Shown here one piece after another: positions 1 to 5,543 of a DNA stretch of 5,543 nucleotides; the stretch's first letter is position 1; each line of letters begins with the position of its first letter. The position numbers and the translations under genes are program-made. This DNA is from Firmicutes bacterium UBA2595 (GTDB taxonomy: Bacteria > Bacillota > Thermincolia > Thermincolales > UBA2595): assembly GCA_002339745.1 (NCBI GenBank), contig DDKP01000097.1, positions 1 through 5,543 of the forward strand. Reading direction: 5' to 3'. Below the pieces are notes generated by a model. It searched no databases. It saw nothing but the letters and a program-made list of their open reading frames with translations, and was not told the DNA's origin.

Positions 1-58
1 ATAATGCCGTTCTTCGGAATACACCTGCCCCCGGTTATCCGCTTAAAGCTCTTTTGTC

Positions 59-85
59 AAAAAGCCCAAATGAGACAGGCCTTTT
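59..85 (-). terminator. Probable intrinsic terminator of the LysM gene
   Basis: Read on the minus strand, the sequence just past the LysM stop codon is AAAAGGCCT, a 9-nt loop, then GGGCTTTTT. The arms (plus-strand 77-85 and 59-67) pair over about 9 bp including G-U wobbles, and the right arm ends in five U. It begins about 10 nt after the stop codon. On the plus strand the wobble pairs become mismatches, so the hairpin favours minus-strand termination. The stem is rather A-U rich, hence moderate confidence. Confidence 0.5.
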
Positions 86-94
86 AAGTTTTGA

Positions 95-280
95 TTATAA
101 AGGTATGCAGATTTTGCCGCCTATTTGAAGGTTTTGCGGGTCAACTCCGGGGTTGGCCGCCAAAAGTTTTTCCAGTGGGATATTTAATTTACGTGATATC
201 AGGTAGAAAGTGTCACCTTCTTCAACTATCCAGAATATCCCGCTTGGACACGGTTTTTGCCTGAAAAAGAATTTTCTCAT
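95..280 (-). CDS. Small single LysM-domain protein
   Basis: This 61-residue protein is almost entirely one LysM domain (about residues 16-60), a fold that binds N-acetylglucosamine-containing glycans such as peptidoglycan. Visible LysM landmarks are the EEGDTFYLISRKLNI stretch, the LLAANPGV core and the closing LQIGGKICIP. A CPSG motif at residues 11-14 precedes the domain; CPxG before LysM is a style often seen in clostridial cell-wall and spore-associated proteins. There is no signal peptide or catalytic domain: the N-terminus is short and basic (MRKFFFRQK). The ATG start is supported by a GGGAGGG Shine-Dalgarno on the minus strand, ending about 7 nt upstream. It is transcribed divergently from the HAD gene and followed by a probable terminator. 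A role in spore or cell-wall assembly is inference; the LysM call itself is firm. Confidence 0.85.
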   Translation of the reverse strand: MRKFFFRQKPCPSGIFWIVEEGDTFYLISRKLNIPLEKLLAANPGVDPQNLQIGGKICIPL

Positions 281-335
281 GTCTATGCCCTCCCATAGTA
301 TTTCATGATATACTTTATGTTATAAACTGCGCAGC

Positions 336-359
336 GGTGACATAACGTACCATGGTGAC
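336..359. repeat. GGTGAC direct repeat in divergent intergenic region
   Basis: GGTGAC occurs at 336-341 and again at 354-359, 18 bp apart on the same face. Two short palindromes lie alongside: CTGCGCAG (327-334) and ACCATGGT (349-356). The cluster sits in the 162-bp region between the divergent LysM and HAD genes, where an operator would be expected. Six-base repeats can arise by chance, so a regulatory role is only a possibility. I found no convincing sigma-A promoter for either gene here. Confidence 0.25.
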
Positions 360-442
360 CCGGGACGAAGAAAGAAGGAGAACCTTTCATAGATGTCGTA
401 AAGAAATTACAAACTTTCTAATTATGAAAATGGGGAGCGGAG

Positions 443-1171
443 ATGACGAAAAAGACAGGTTGTATTTTTGATTTTGACGATACCCTGGTAGAAACTACAA
501 TTTATTATGACCTGGCCAAAGAAAAATTTGCTGATAAGATGTTCCGTTTGGGGTTTCCGGTGGAGGAGCTGCTGGAAATCTTAAACCAGTTTGATATCAG
601 TAATGTATTGAAATGCGGAGGTTTTCACAAGGAGTGCTTTCCCAAAGCTTTGGTTCAGACATATGAATACTACTGTCAAAGATACGACATCACGGTCTGT
701 GAAGCTACCAGGAAGTGGATGGAAGATTTGGGGTGGTGGGTCTTTGAACAGCCGACCCAAATAATTGAAGGAGCGACCGAGGTTTTACGGCAACTCAGCA
801 CGGAGATGATTTTATTTCTGGCTACCAAAGGGGATTCCGAAATACAAACCAAGAGGCTCAAGGAAAGCCGACTGGACCGGTTTTTTCACGAAATTTATAT
901 TGTTTCCGATAAAACACATAAGGAATATACCCACATCGCTCGTAAGAACGGGCTTGACCCGGCCGAATCATGGGTTATCGGCAACAGTATGAAGGGTGAT
1001 ATCAATCCCGGCTTAAGAAGCGGTTTTAACTGTATTCATGTCTATCATCCCAACACATGGGATTTTGAGGAAGAGGAGGCCATCGGCGAGCACTTTTCCG
1101 TCAAATCTATCAGGGAAGTACCGGAAATTATTTTGTCCTACGGTCGTAAGCGTCTGGCTGCCAGCGAATAA
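443..1171 (+). CDS. HAD-superfamily hydrolase (COG1011/YjjG-like)
   Basis: The 242-residue protein has the haloacid dehalogenase-like phosphohydrolase signatures in order. Motif I is DFDDTLVET with nucleophile D10 and acid/base D12. Motif II is T128 in LFLATKGD. Motif III is a lysine, probably K157 or K160, in SDKTHKEYTH. Motif IV is IGNSMKGDINPG with D186. About 115 residues between motifs I and II fit a helical C1 cap, which normally sets substrate choice. The first acidic position of motif IV is Asn (N181), a pattern I recall from relatives in the GNS-type branch. It is probably a cytosolic phosphatase; the substrate cannot be read from sequence. The ATG is the only start available, because an in-frame TGA lies at 425-427, and GGGGAG sits 5 nt upstream. 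The gene appears monocistronic, ending in its own terminator. Confidence 0.88.
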   Translation: MTKKTGCIFDFDDTLVETTIYYDLAKEKFADKMFRLGFPVEELLEILNQFDISNVLKCGGFHKECFPKALVQTYEYYCQRYDITVCEATRKWMEDLGWWVFEQPTQIIEGATEVLRQLSTEMILFLATKGDSEIQTKRLKESRLDRFFHEIYIVSDKTHKEYTHIARKNGLDPAESWVIGNSMKGDINPGLRSGFNCIHVYHPNTWDFEEEEAIGEHFSVKSIREVPEIILSYGRKRLAASE

Positions 1172-1189
1172 CTGGCAGCTATATTTTTT
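1155..1189 (+). terminator. Intrinsic terminator overlapping the HAD stop codon
   Basis: GCTGCCAG (1157-1164) and CTGGCAGC (1172-1179) are perfect inverted complements, extendable by a G-U and a U-A pair, with a 7-nt loop. Six T follow at 1184-1189. The HAD stop codon TAA (1169-1171) is in the loop, so the hairpin begins inside the coding region. Its geometry is that of a Rho-independent terminator and it separates the HAD gene from the amidase. Confidence 0.8.
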
Positions 1190-1254
1190 CAACAGTTTGT
1201 GACGACGGGAGGGAAAGAGTCGTATTCTCCCTACAAGTTGTAAGCTTTGTGATT

Positions 1255-1260
1255 TATAAT
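1255..1260 (+). promoter_or_regulatory. Possible -10 element ahead of the amidase
   Basis: A perfect TATAAT lies 53 bp before the amidase ATG and downstream of the HAD terminator, where a new promoter is needed. The hexamer 17 bp upstream (TACAAG) is a poor -35, so sigma-A recognition is doubtful. CwlD-type genes are often read by sporulation sigma factors, and I could not identify a clear sigma-E or sigma-G site here. Confidence 0.25.
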
Positions 1261-1272
1261 TACAGATTTCAC

Positions 1273-1279
1273 AGGAGGA
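1273..1279 (+). promoter_or_regulatory. Strong Shine-Dalgarno far upstream of the amidase start
   Basis: AGGAGGA is the only strong ribosome-binding sequence before the amidase, but it ends 33 nt before the ATG at 1313. Nothing purine-rich lies in the normal window (the preceding bases are ATTCTTTATC). An in-frame TGA at 1301-1303 rules out a start nearer this site in the amidase frame. It may instead serve a short upstream ORF (TTG 1281 to TGA 1316) that overlaps the amidase ATG. Confidence 0.5.
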
Positions 1280-1312
1280 TTTGTTACAGCAGCCACGAAT
1301 TGATTCTTTATC

Positions 1313-2065
1313 ATGAACTGGACGAAGAGTGTTAGAGTTGTTACTGTATTAAAGAGAATAGGGTTGTTGGCCGTTCTTTTTTTGCTGATGGCGGGTTTGT
1401 TGAGGGCTTCTGACCACTTTGCGGACAAACGCTGGAAAGAGGAAATGTTTTCACCGGGTCTTAGGGGGAAAACGGTGGTCATTGACCCCGGCCACGGGGG
1501 GGCCGACCCCGGTGCGGTCGCTGCAGGGGCTAAGGAGTCCCACATTAACATGGACCTGGCCCTGGCTTTGAAAAAACTGCTGGAAAACAGCGGCGCTACG
1601 GTTAAACTTACCAGGCAGGGGGACAGGGGTCTGGTTCCTGAGAAGCGGATGTCTTATTTTGAACAGTGGCTAATCCTTGAGAAGCGGAGGGGTTTTGCCC
1701 ACGACCAGAGGAGTCACATGCTGATAAGCATCCACGCCAATAGTAACAAAGACCCGCGGGCCTCGGGAGGGATTGTTTTTTACTCCGATGAGTTCTCCGG
1801 TCCGCTGGCCGAGAGCATCCAAAAACACTTAAACCTGCTGTACAAGAAGGAAAGACAGGTTGAACAGAATAGATTCACAATTATTAACGGGAATTCCATG
1901 CCATCCGTATTGATAGAGGCAGGGTTTATTTCCAACAAGCAGGACCGTGAAATGTTGATTTTTCAGCAGGAGAGGGTTGCCCGGGCAATTTTGGCAGGAT
2001 TGAGGGATTATGCAGATAGCCTTAAACCTGTCGGTGAAGCCGGGAGACAATACAGAGATAATTGA
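1313..2065 (+). CDS. CwlD-like N-acetylmuramoyl-L-alanine amidase
   Basis: This is a 250-residue Amidase_3 enzyme that cleaves the amide bond between N-acetylmuramic acid and the peptide stem of peptidoglycan. A basic N-terminus (K5, R8, K14, R15) and a hydrophobic segment at about 17-30 form a signal anchor, placing the catalytic domain (about 50-235) outside the membrane. Zinc-ligand motifs are VVIDPGHGG (H61), KES (E75) and SIHANSN (H141); the catalytic glutamate is E202 in VLIEAGFISN. Length, anchor and single-domain layout match Bacillus CwlD (about 237 residues), which helps make muramic-delta-lactam in spore cortex. There is no SPOR, LysM or other wall-binding domain. A general wall-remodelling amidase is the alternative. 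The ATG is the only plausible start covering the anchor, though its Shine-Dalgarno is unusually distant. A separate promoter is likely, since a terminator precedes it. Confidence 0.88.
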   Translation: MNWTKSVRVVTVLKRIGLLAVLFLLMAGLLRASDHFADKRWKEEMFSPGLRGKTVVIDPGHGGADPGAVAAGAKESHINMDLALALKKLLENSGATVKLTRQGDRGLVPEKRMSYFEQWLILEKRRGFAHDQRSHMLISIHANSNKDPRASGGIVFYSDEFSGPLAESIQKHLNLLYKKERQVEQNRFTIINGNSMPSVLIEAGFISNKQDREMLIFQQERVARAILAGLRDYADSLKPVGEAGRQYRDN

Positions 2066-2089
2066 TTTCAAATTCAAAAAATTGAATCT

Positions 2090-2146
2090 TTGGGGAACGG
2101 AAGGATTTTGGTATATTTTGTAGAAATAACACTAAGCTGATAATAA
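2090..2146 (+). promoter_or_regulatory. Possible promoter region of the HD-GYP/primosome operon
   Basis: The 127-bp gap before the HD-GYP gene is A/T-rich and holds two weak sigma-A-like arrangements. One is TTGGGG (2090-2095) with a 16-bp spacer to TATATT (2112-2117). The other is TTGTAG (2118-2123) with a 15-bp spacer to GATAAT (2139-2144). Neither is close to consensus in both boxes. No strong terminator follows the amidase: the ATTCAA/TTGAAT hairpin around 2071-2086 lacks G-C pairs and a T run, so read-through from the amidase is also possible. Confidence 0.2.
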
Positions 2147-2178
2147 TTTCGCCTGCCGTCCAGGTAAGTACGGGAACT

Positions 2179-2188
2179 AAGGGGGAAG
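2179..2188 (+). promoter_or_regulatory. Ribosome binding site fixing the TTG start of the HD-GYP gene
   Basis: AAGGGGGAAG is placed so that its G run ends 7 nt before TTG at 2193. An in-frame TAA at 2178-2180 prevents any earlier start. The ATG at 2205 is in frame but has no purine-rich sequence at a suitable distance, so TTG is preferred. Confidence 0.6.
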
Positions 2189-2192
2189 CAGG

Positions 2193-3251
2193 TTGAGACA
2201 ACTGATGCTGGATCAATTGGAGCCTGACATGGTTCTGGCTGAGACGATCTACGCGTCAAACGGGAGAGTCCTGTTGACCGAGGGGACCAGGCTCACTCAA
2301 GGCCTAATTCAAAGCCTCCGCGAAAAGGGAATCGTCAGGGTTAATGTCAATGACAAGGATACTATTAACATTGACCCCAACGATGTACTTATCGACAGAG
2401 TACATTCAGAAGCCCTGCGAGTATTGGGGCATTTTTTGCCTGCTAATATCTTCGGTGAACGGCTGGGAGAGGCCAAAGAGAGATATGACACAGTTTCCAG
2501 GATTTTGGGAAGTATCGTCAAGGATGAGCAGATTGCCAACCTGTATCTTGACCTAAGGACGGCGGACGACGATACTCTCGATCATTCTGTCTCGGTATGC
2601 GTACTTTCGCTGATTATGGGGTCAGTACTGAAGATGCCTGAAGACAGGCTCACCCTGCTGGGAAAGGGAGCTATGGCCCACGATATCGGCAAAAAGGCGA
2701 TAAGCCCGGACATATTGGCCAAGCGGGAAGATCTTACCCCGGAGGAAACCAAGGCCTACCAGGAACACACCAAACAGGGTTACTATATCCTGAGAGAGCG
2801 GGGGTTTGATGCGGCTGTTGCCAGGGTTGCCCTTTATCATCATGAACGGTGGGATGGGAGCGGGTATATTAACAAGGTCAGCGGGGAAAATATAGACCTT
2901 TCCTCGCGAATTGTGGCCGTAGCCGATGCCTATGATGACCTGACCAGGGGACTGACGTACAGGCAGAAATACCTTCCGCATGAAGCCATGGAGTTTCTCT
3001 ACGGCGCCGGCAATATTTACTTTGACGCGCGGATAGTCAAGGCTTTTACGGGCAATATCTGCGCCTACCCTTTGGGCAGCATTGTCAAGCTCAGTACAGG
3101 GGAAATTGGAATTGTGGTCAATGTACAGAAAACAATGGCTCCGCGTCCGATTGTGAAGATATTTTACGACCGCAGCAACAACCGCCTGGAATATCCAAAA
3201 CAGATTGACTTGAGTGAGGAAAAGACGGTTTTTATTACAAAGGTGCTTTAA
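2193..3251 (+). CDS. HD-GYP domain protein, likely cyclic-di-GMP phosphodiesterase
   Basis: The 352-residue protein has three parts: an N-terminal segment (about 1-65, with VLLTEGTRLT and a following helix) typical of stand-alone clostridial HD-GYP proteins, an HD-GYP domain (about 95-290), and a beta-rich C-terminal extension (about 291-352). Metal and catalytic motifs are all present: H131, the HD pair in AHDIGKK (H163, D164, K167), H192 in EHTKQG, HHERWDGSGY (H216, H217) and VADAYDDLT (D245/D248). The family hydrolyses cyclic-di-GMP to pGpG or GMP. The namesake GYP reads GYI here (Y225-I226), which may affect partner binding more than catalysis. There is no receiver, PAS or membrane segment, so it is cytosolic with no visible sensor. 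It starts with TTG and lies 49 bp ahead of the DnaD gene with no terminator between, so co-transcription is likely. Confidence 0.9.
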   Translation: MRQLMLDQLEPDMVLAETIYASNGRVLLTEGTRLTQGLIQSLREKGIVRVNVNDKDTINIDPNDVLIDRVHSEALRVLGHFLPANIFGERLGEAKERYDTVSRILGSIVKDEQIANLYLDLRTADDDTLDHSVSVCVLSLIMGSVLKMPEDRLTLLGKGAMAHDIGKKAISPDILAKREDLTPEETKAYQEHTKQGYYILRERGFDAAVARVALYHHERWDGSGYINKVSGENIDLSSRIVAVADAYDDLTRGLTYRQKYLPHEAMEFLYGAGNIYFDARIVKAFTGNICAYPLGSIVKLSTGEIGIVVNVQKTMAPRPIVKIFYDRSNNRLEYPKQIDLSEEKTVFITKVL

Positions 3252-3300
3252 GGCGTGCCGGATACATCTTGGGTTCAGCTTGCGAAAGGGGTAAAAATAG

Positions 3301-4098
3301 ATGGTTTCTAACGGGGACAGAAAGGGAAATATTACCGCCACGTTTGGTTCTGACCTAATAATGGAAGGAATGACAAGTGTCCCTAATCTCATACTTAAGT
3401 ACTACCCTAAAATCGGTATTACTGACAGCGAAATGATGCTGGTTATTCAGCTGATTTACCTTCAAACCGCCACCAACCAACATTTTCCGCCGCTGGATGT
3501 TTTGGCCCAGTACATGTCGGGGGAAGAGTCAAAAATCAAAGCAGACCTTGCCAGTTTAATTGAAAAAGGGATAATTAATATTGAGCATATTTACTCGGAA
3601 GCAAATGATGAAATAATCCCTGTATATAGTTTCGAGCCCTTGTTTGAAAAAGTTTCTGAGCTGTGGGCCTGTGAAAAGGTCCGGGTTTACCAGCAGATGA
3701 AAAAAAGCCTCAAGGAGCATGACCAGAAAAACCGGGCTGTCAAGAACAGGAACAGGCAGCCGGCCTTTGCCAAGGTGTGCCGGGCTTTTGAAAAGGAATT
3801 TGGCAGGCCGCTGTCCCCAATGGAAATCGAACAGATTAGCCTGTGGCTGGATGACGTTGACGGCAGGCCGGACCTTATCCTGGAGGCGTTAAAGAGGGCT
3901 GTGCTGCTGGGCAAGCATAATTTCAAATATATAGACAGCATTTTATTGGAGTGGCAGAAAAATTCGCTAAAGACCATCACTGATGTGCTGGAATATGAGG
4001 CTAACTTCCGCGAACGCCAGATAGCTCGTTCGGCTAGGCGTAAACCCGGCGCGGCCGAAAAGAAGAAAGACAAGTTTAAACTGCTGTACCTCGGTTAA
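3301..4098 (+). CDS. DnaD-domain primosomal replication protein
   Basis: The 265-residue protein has the two-part DnaD architecture. Residues about 18-120 resemble the winged-helix N-terminal domain (LTDSEMM-like helix, then an LAQYMSGEESKIKADLASL recognition region). Residues about 153-225 match the DnaB/DnaD helical domain, ending in the signature Y-x3-I-x3-W (Y210, I214, W218). A charged linker (about 133-152) joins them, and the tail (about 237-260) is rich in Lys and Arg, suited to DNA contact. In Bacillus, DnaD acts with DnaA, DnaB and DnaI to remodel DNA and recruit the helicase loader. The DnaI-like gene 15 bp downstream supports that role here. It could instead be functionally equivalent to Bacillus DnaB, which shares these domains, so no symbol is given. 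The ATG is preceded by GAAAGGGG about 8 nt upstream. Confidence 0.88.
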   Translation: MVSNGDRKGNITATFGSDLIMEGMTSVPNLILKYYPKIGITDSEMMLVIQLIYLQTATNQHFPPLDVLAQYMSGEESKIKADLASLIEKGIINIEHIYSEANDEIIPVYSFEPLFEKVSELWACEKVRVYQQMKKSLKEHDQKNRAVKNRNRQPAFAKVCRAFEKEFGRPLSPMEIEQISLWLDDVDGRPDLILEALKRAVLLGKHNFKYIDSILLEWQKNSLKTITDVLEYEANFRERQIARSARRKPGAAEKKKDKFKLLYLG

Positions 4099-4100
4099 CA

Positions 4101-4105
4101 GGAGG
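4101..4105 (+). promoter_or_regulatory. Ribosome binding site fixing the TTG start of the loader gene
   Basis: GGAGG lies 8 nt before TTG at 4114, an ideal distance. Two ATG codons (4107 and 4110) fall between them but are in another frame that stops at 4148 after 13 codons. An in-frame TGA at 4108-4110 blocks any earlier start, and the zinc-binding Cys8 and Cys11 require a start before residue 8, so TTG is the real start. Confidence 0.8.
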
Positions 4106-4113
4106 AATGATGT

Positions 4114-4860
4114 TTGGAAAGAAACGGAGACAACTGCCCCATCTGTAACGGTAGGGGCATTGTTATTATAGACACGGAGAGAGCTGCTCCCTGCAAGTGC
4201 ATGGCTCAGAAGAAAGTACAGGCCAGGTTCAGGAATGCTAAGATCAGCAGGGAAATGCTTAACTGCCGTTTCAACCAGTTCAGTTCCCGCTATTATTCCA
4301 AGAACCTCAGGGACCATTTCAACGGAAAAACATATTATGATAATGCAGCGACAGCGTTTGCCGCGGCACAGAAATTTGTCCGCGATGTCAGGGAAAATCC
4401 TCATGCAGACGGGTTAATTCTTACCGGCCCGGTCGGGAGCGGTAAGACGTTCCTGGCCTGCGCCATTGCTAATGCGCTTCTGGAAGAAGGCAGAGAAGTA
4501 CTCTTTATGGTGGTTCCCGACCTCCTGGACCAGATCAGAGCCACATATGACCATGCTAACAGTTACACTGAGCAGGACCTGATGGATACTGCCCGTGAAG
4601 TGGGTGTCCTGATTCTTGATGACCTCGGAGCCCATAATTATACGGACTGGGCCAGGAATAAGCTTTACTCCATTATAAATTACCGTTTAAACAACGCGCT
4701 GCCAACGGTTATTACAACCAATCTGGACCTGGCCGAACTGGAAGAGTACGTCGGGGAGCGGACAACTTCCCGAATAGTCCAGATGTGTAAGATTCACCGT
4801 TTGGTAGTTGAAACAGACATCAGGATTACCAAGAGGCGTGAGAAGGATTCTGCGCACTGA
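4114..4860 (+). CDS. DnaI/DnaC-like AAA+ helicase-loader ATPase
   Basis: This 248-residue protein resembles the DnaC/DnaI/IstB AAA+ family, ATPases that load the replicative helicase at origins and restart sites. The N-terminus has a likely zinc-binding cluster, Cys8-x2-Cys11 and Cys27-x-Cys29, as in DnaI-type loaders. The ATPase core shows Walker A GPVGSGKT (105-112), Walker B VLILDD (165-170), sensor 1 TTN (201-203) and a conserved ERTTSR stretch (215-220) holding likely arginine-finger residues. It ends soon after the core with a basic tail. It lies 15 bp behind the DnaD gene, the expected primosome pairing. IstB, the transposon helper, is the main alternative, but there is no IstA or other transposase nearby and the Cys cluster favours a loader. 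Bacillus DnaI is longer (about 311 residues), so this is a shorter form and no symbol is assigned. Confidence 0.88.
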   Translation: MERNGDNCPICNGRGIVIIDTERAAPCKCMAQKKVQARFRNAKISREMLNCRFNQFSSRYYSKNLRDHFNGKTYYDNAATAFAAAQKFVRDVRENPHADGLILTGPVGSGKTFLACAIANALLEEGREVLFMVVPDLLDQIRATYDHANSYTEQDLMDTAREVGVLILDDLGAHNYTDWARNKLYSIINYRLNNALPTVITTNLDLAELEEYVGERTTSRIVQMCKIHRLVVETDIRITKRREKDSAH

Positions 4861-4881
4861 GATTCCGGGGGAGGAGTTTTT

Positions 4882-5543
4882 GTGAGAAGGGCTGTTCTAT
4901 ATTTAGGCTTATTGCTGGTAGTAGGGGTGATTTTGACGGGCTGCGGAAAACAAAAGACAGAACCGGGCCAGGTTCCTGTAAACAAAGCTGAATTGGAGGC
5001 AACTGCCAGAAAAGCTCTTCAGGAATATTTTCAGATAGCCATGGATTTCAGCCAGGGAGAATACGAGTCGGATGAAGTTTACAAGAAAAATCTAAAAACC
5101 CGCTACCGGGAACTCTTCACCGGGGCGATGCTCCAGGAACTGTACAGGTTTGTGGACGATGGGAGTATCGAGTCTGATTACTTTTTATCGGCCTTTTTAC
5201 CCGAAGTTAACTGCAAAATAAAAGAAATAAAAATTCTCAGTTCTTCCGAAGGTTCAATTGAGGCCGAAGCAATCGTCAATAATGAATATGAGTTCAGTTC
5301 CATGGCCGATGATTTCGAGTCACCGACCTTTGTAAAAGATAACAGGGTTGTGGGGATGACCCAGGATGAATTCTCCGACTTAATCAGGCAGTACAACCCC
5401 ATAGGTATCAGTTCTACCCAGGTTAAAAAATATTCTTATACACTTGTCAAGGACAACGATGTGTGGAAGTTTAAAAAACTCGACCAGCAGGTGGAAGAAA
5501 CCAGGCTGATTGAGTTGCAGGGTTGGGATGGGCAGAAAATATC
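4882..5543 (+). CDS. Lipoprotein of unknown function (3' end beyond window)
   Basis: An open frame of 220 codons runs off the right edge without a stop. It starts at GTG with GGGGGAGGAG ending 5 nt upstream, 21 bp after the loader gene. The N-terminus is a textbook lipoprotein signal: R2-R3, a hydrophobic stretch at about 4-18, and the lipobox LTGC with lipidated C21. The mature protein begins with a charged linker, then a helical region (about 35-97) and an alternating, probably beta-rich part (about 108-205) with YSYTLVKDND and VWKFKKLD. Helices followed by strands ending in VWKF recall NTF2-like extracytoplasmic lipoproteins; that fold is a guess. It would be anchored on the outer face of the cytoplasmic membrane. 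I do not recognise the family, and its place behind the primosome genes does not explain its job. Confidence 0.85.
   Translation, partial: MRRAVLYLGLLLVVGVILTGCGKQKTEPGQVPVNKAELEATARKALQEYFQIAMDFSQGEYESDEVYKKNLKTRYRELFTGAMLQELYRFVDDGSIESDYFLSAFLPEVNCKIKEIKILSSSEGSIEAEAIVNNEYEFSSMADDFESPTFVKDNRVVGMTQDEFSDLIRQYNPIGISSTQVKKYSYTLVKDNDVWKFKKLDQQVEETRLIELQGWDGQKI

Noticed and set aside
1..128. Plus-strand open frames from the left edge (frame 1 to 87, frame 3 to 128) as the tail of an upstream gene
   Set aside because: Both are short, neither shows a recognisable motif, and the longer one would overlap the well-supported LysM gene. The left edge cannot be resolved from this window.
1249..1273. CRP-like TGTGA...TCACA half sites before the amidase
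   Set aside because: The half sites are 15 nt apart, not the 6 nt of a CRP site, and as a hairpin the stem is only 5 bp.
2066..2192. A cyclic-di-GMP (GEMM) or other riboswitch ahead of the HD-GYP gene
   Set aside because: Only short 4-bp complementarities (such as CCTG/CAGG near 2152-2164) are present and none of the conserved GEMM sequence blocks can be seen.
2622..3392. Long minus-strand open frame of 256 codons opposite the HD-GYP gene
   Set aside because: It lies antisense to a gene with clear conserved motifs, its translation has no recognisable domain, and it has no convincing ribosome binding site. It is a shadow of codon use on the other strand.
3687..4404. Minus-strand open frames opposite the DnaD and loader genes
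   Set aside because: They overlap each other and two well-supported plus-strand genes, and show no domain signature.
4114..4860. The AAA+ protein as an IstB transposition helper in an insertion sequence
   Set aside because: There is no IstA or other transposase and no terminal inverted repeat was noticed. The upstream DnaD gene and N-terminal Cys cluster fit a helicase loader better.

Overview
The window reads as ordinary chromosomal DNA of a spore-forming, Gram-positive bacterium of the Bacillota (Firmicutes). Three things suggest this: a DnaD-type protein paired with a DnaI/DnaC-type helicase-loader ATPase (the low-G+C Gram-positive primosome), a CwlD-like membrane-anchored amidase, and a tiny CPxG-type LysM protein like those common in clostridial genomes. 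The gene combination looks most like the Peptococcaceae group (Desulfotomaculum/Pelotomaculum-like). That placement is an impression from gene content and protein style, not from a search. I see no rRNA, tRNA, CRISPR array, insertion sequence or phage gene.

Layout. Positions 1-94 hold no gene I can support. They contain a probable terminator for the small LysM gene that follows on the minus strand (95-280). A 162-bp divergent intergenic region separates LysM from a plus-strand HAD-superfamily hydrolase (443-1171), whose terminator hairpin carries the stop codon in its loop. After a 141-bp gap comes the CwlD-like N-acetylmuramoyl-L-alanine amidase (1313-2065). A 127-bp gap then leads to an HD-GYP-domain protein (2193-3251), a DnaD-domain replication protein (3301-4098), a DnaI/DnaC-like AAA+ loader (4114-4860) and a lipoprotein that runs off the right edge (4882-5543).

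The last four genes are all on the plus strand with gaps of 49, 15 and 21 bp and no terminator between them, so they are probably one transcription unit. DnaD and DnaI-like proteins would cooperate in loading the replicative helicase. The HD-GYP protein, a likely cyclic-di-GMP phosphodiesterase, and the lipoprotein have no obvious link to replication; their place beside the primosome genes may be only operon packing. Three of these four genes use non-ATG starts (TTG, TTG, GTG), each set by a good Shine-Dalgarno sequence.

I did not find a convincing new biological system. The points most worth a second look are the distant Shine-Dalgarno and overlapping mini-ORF ahead of the amidase, the HD-GYP protein with an altered GYP motif beside the primosome genes, and the out-of-frame ATGATG between the Shine-Dalgarno and the TTG start of the loader gene.
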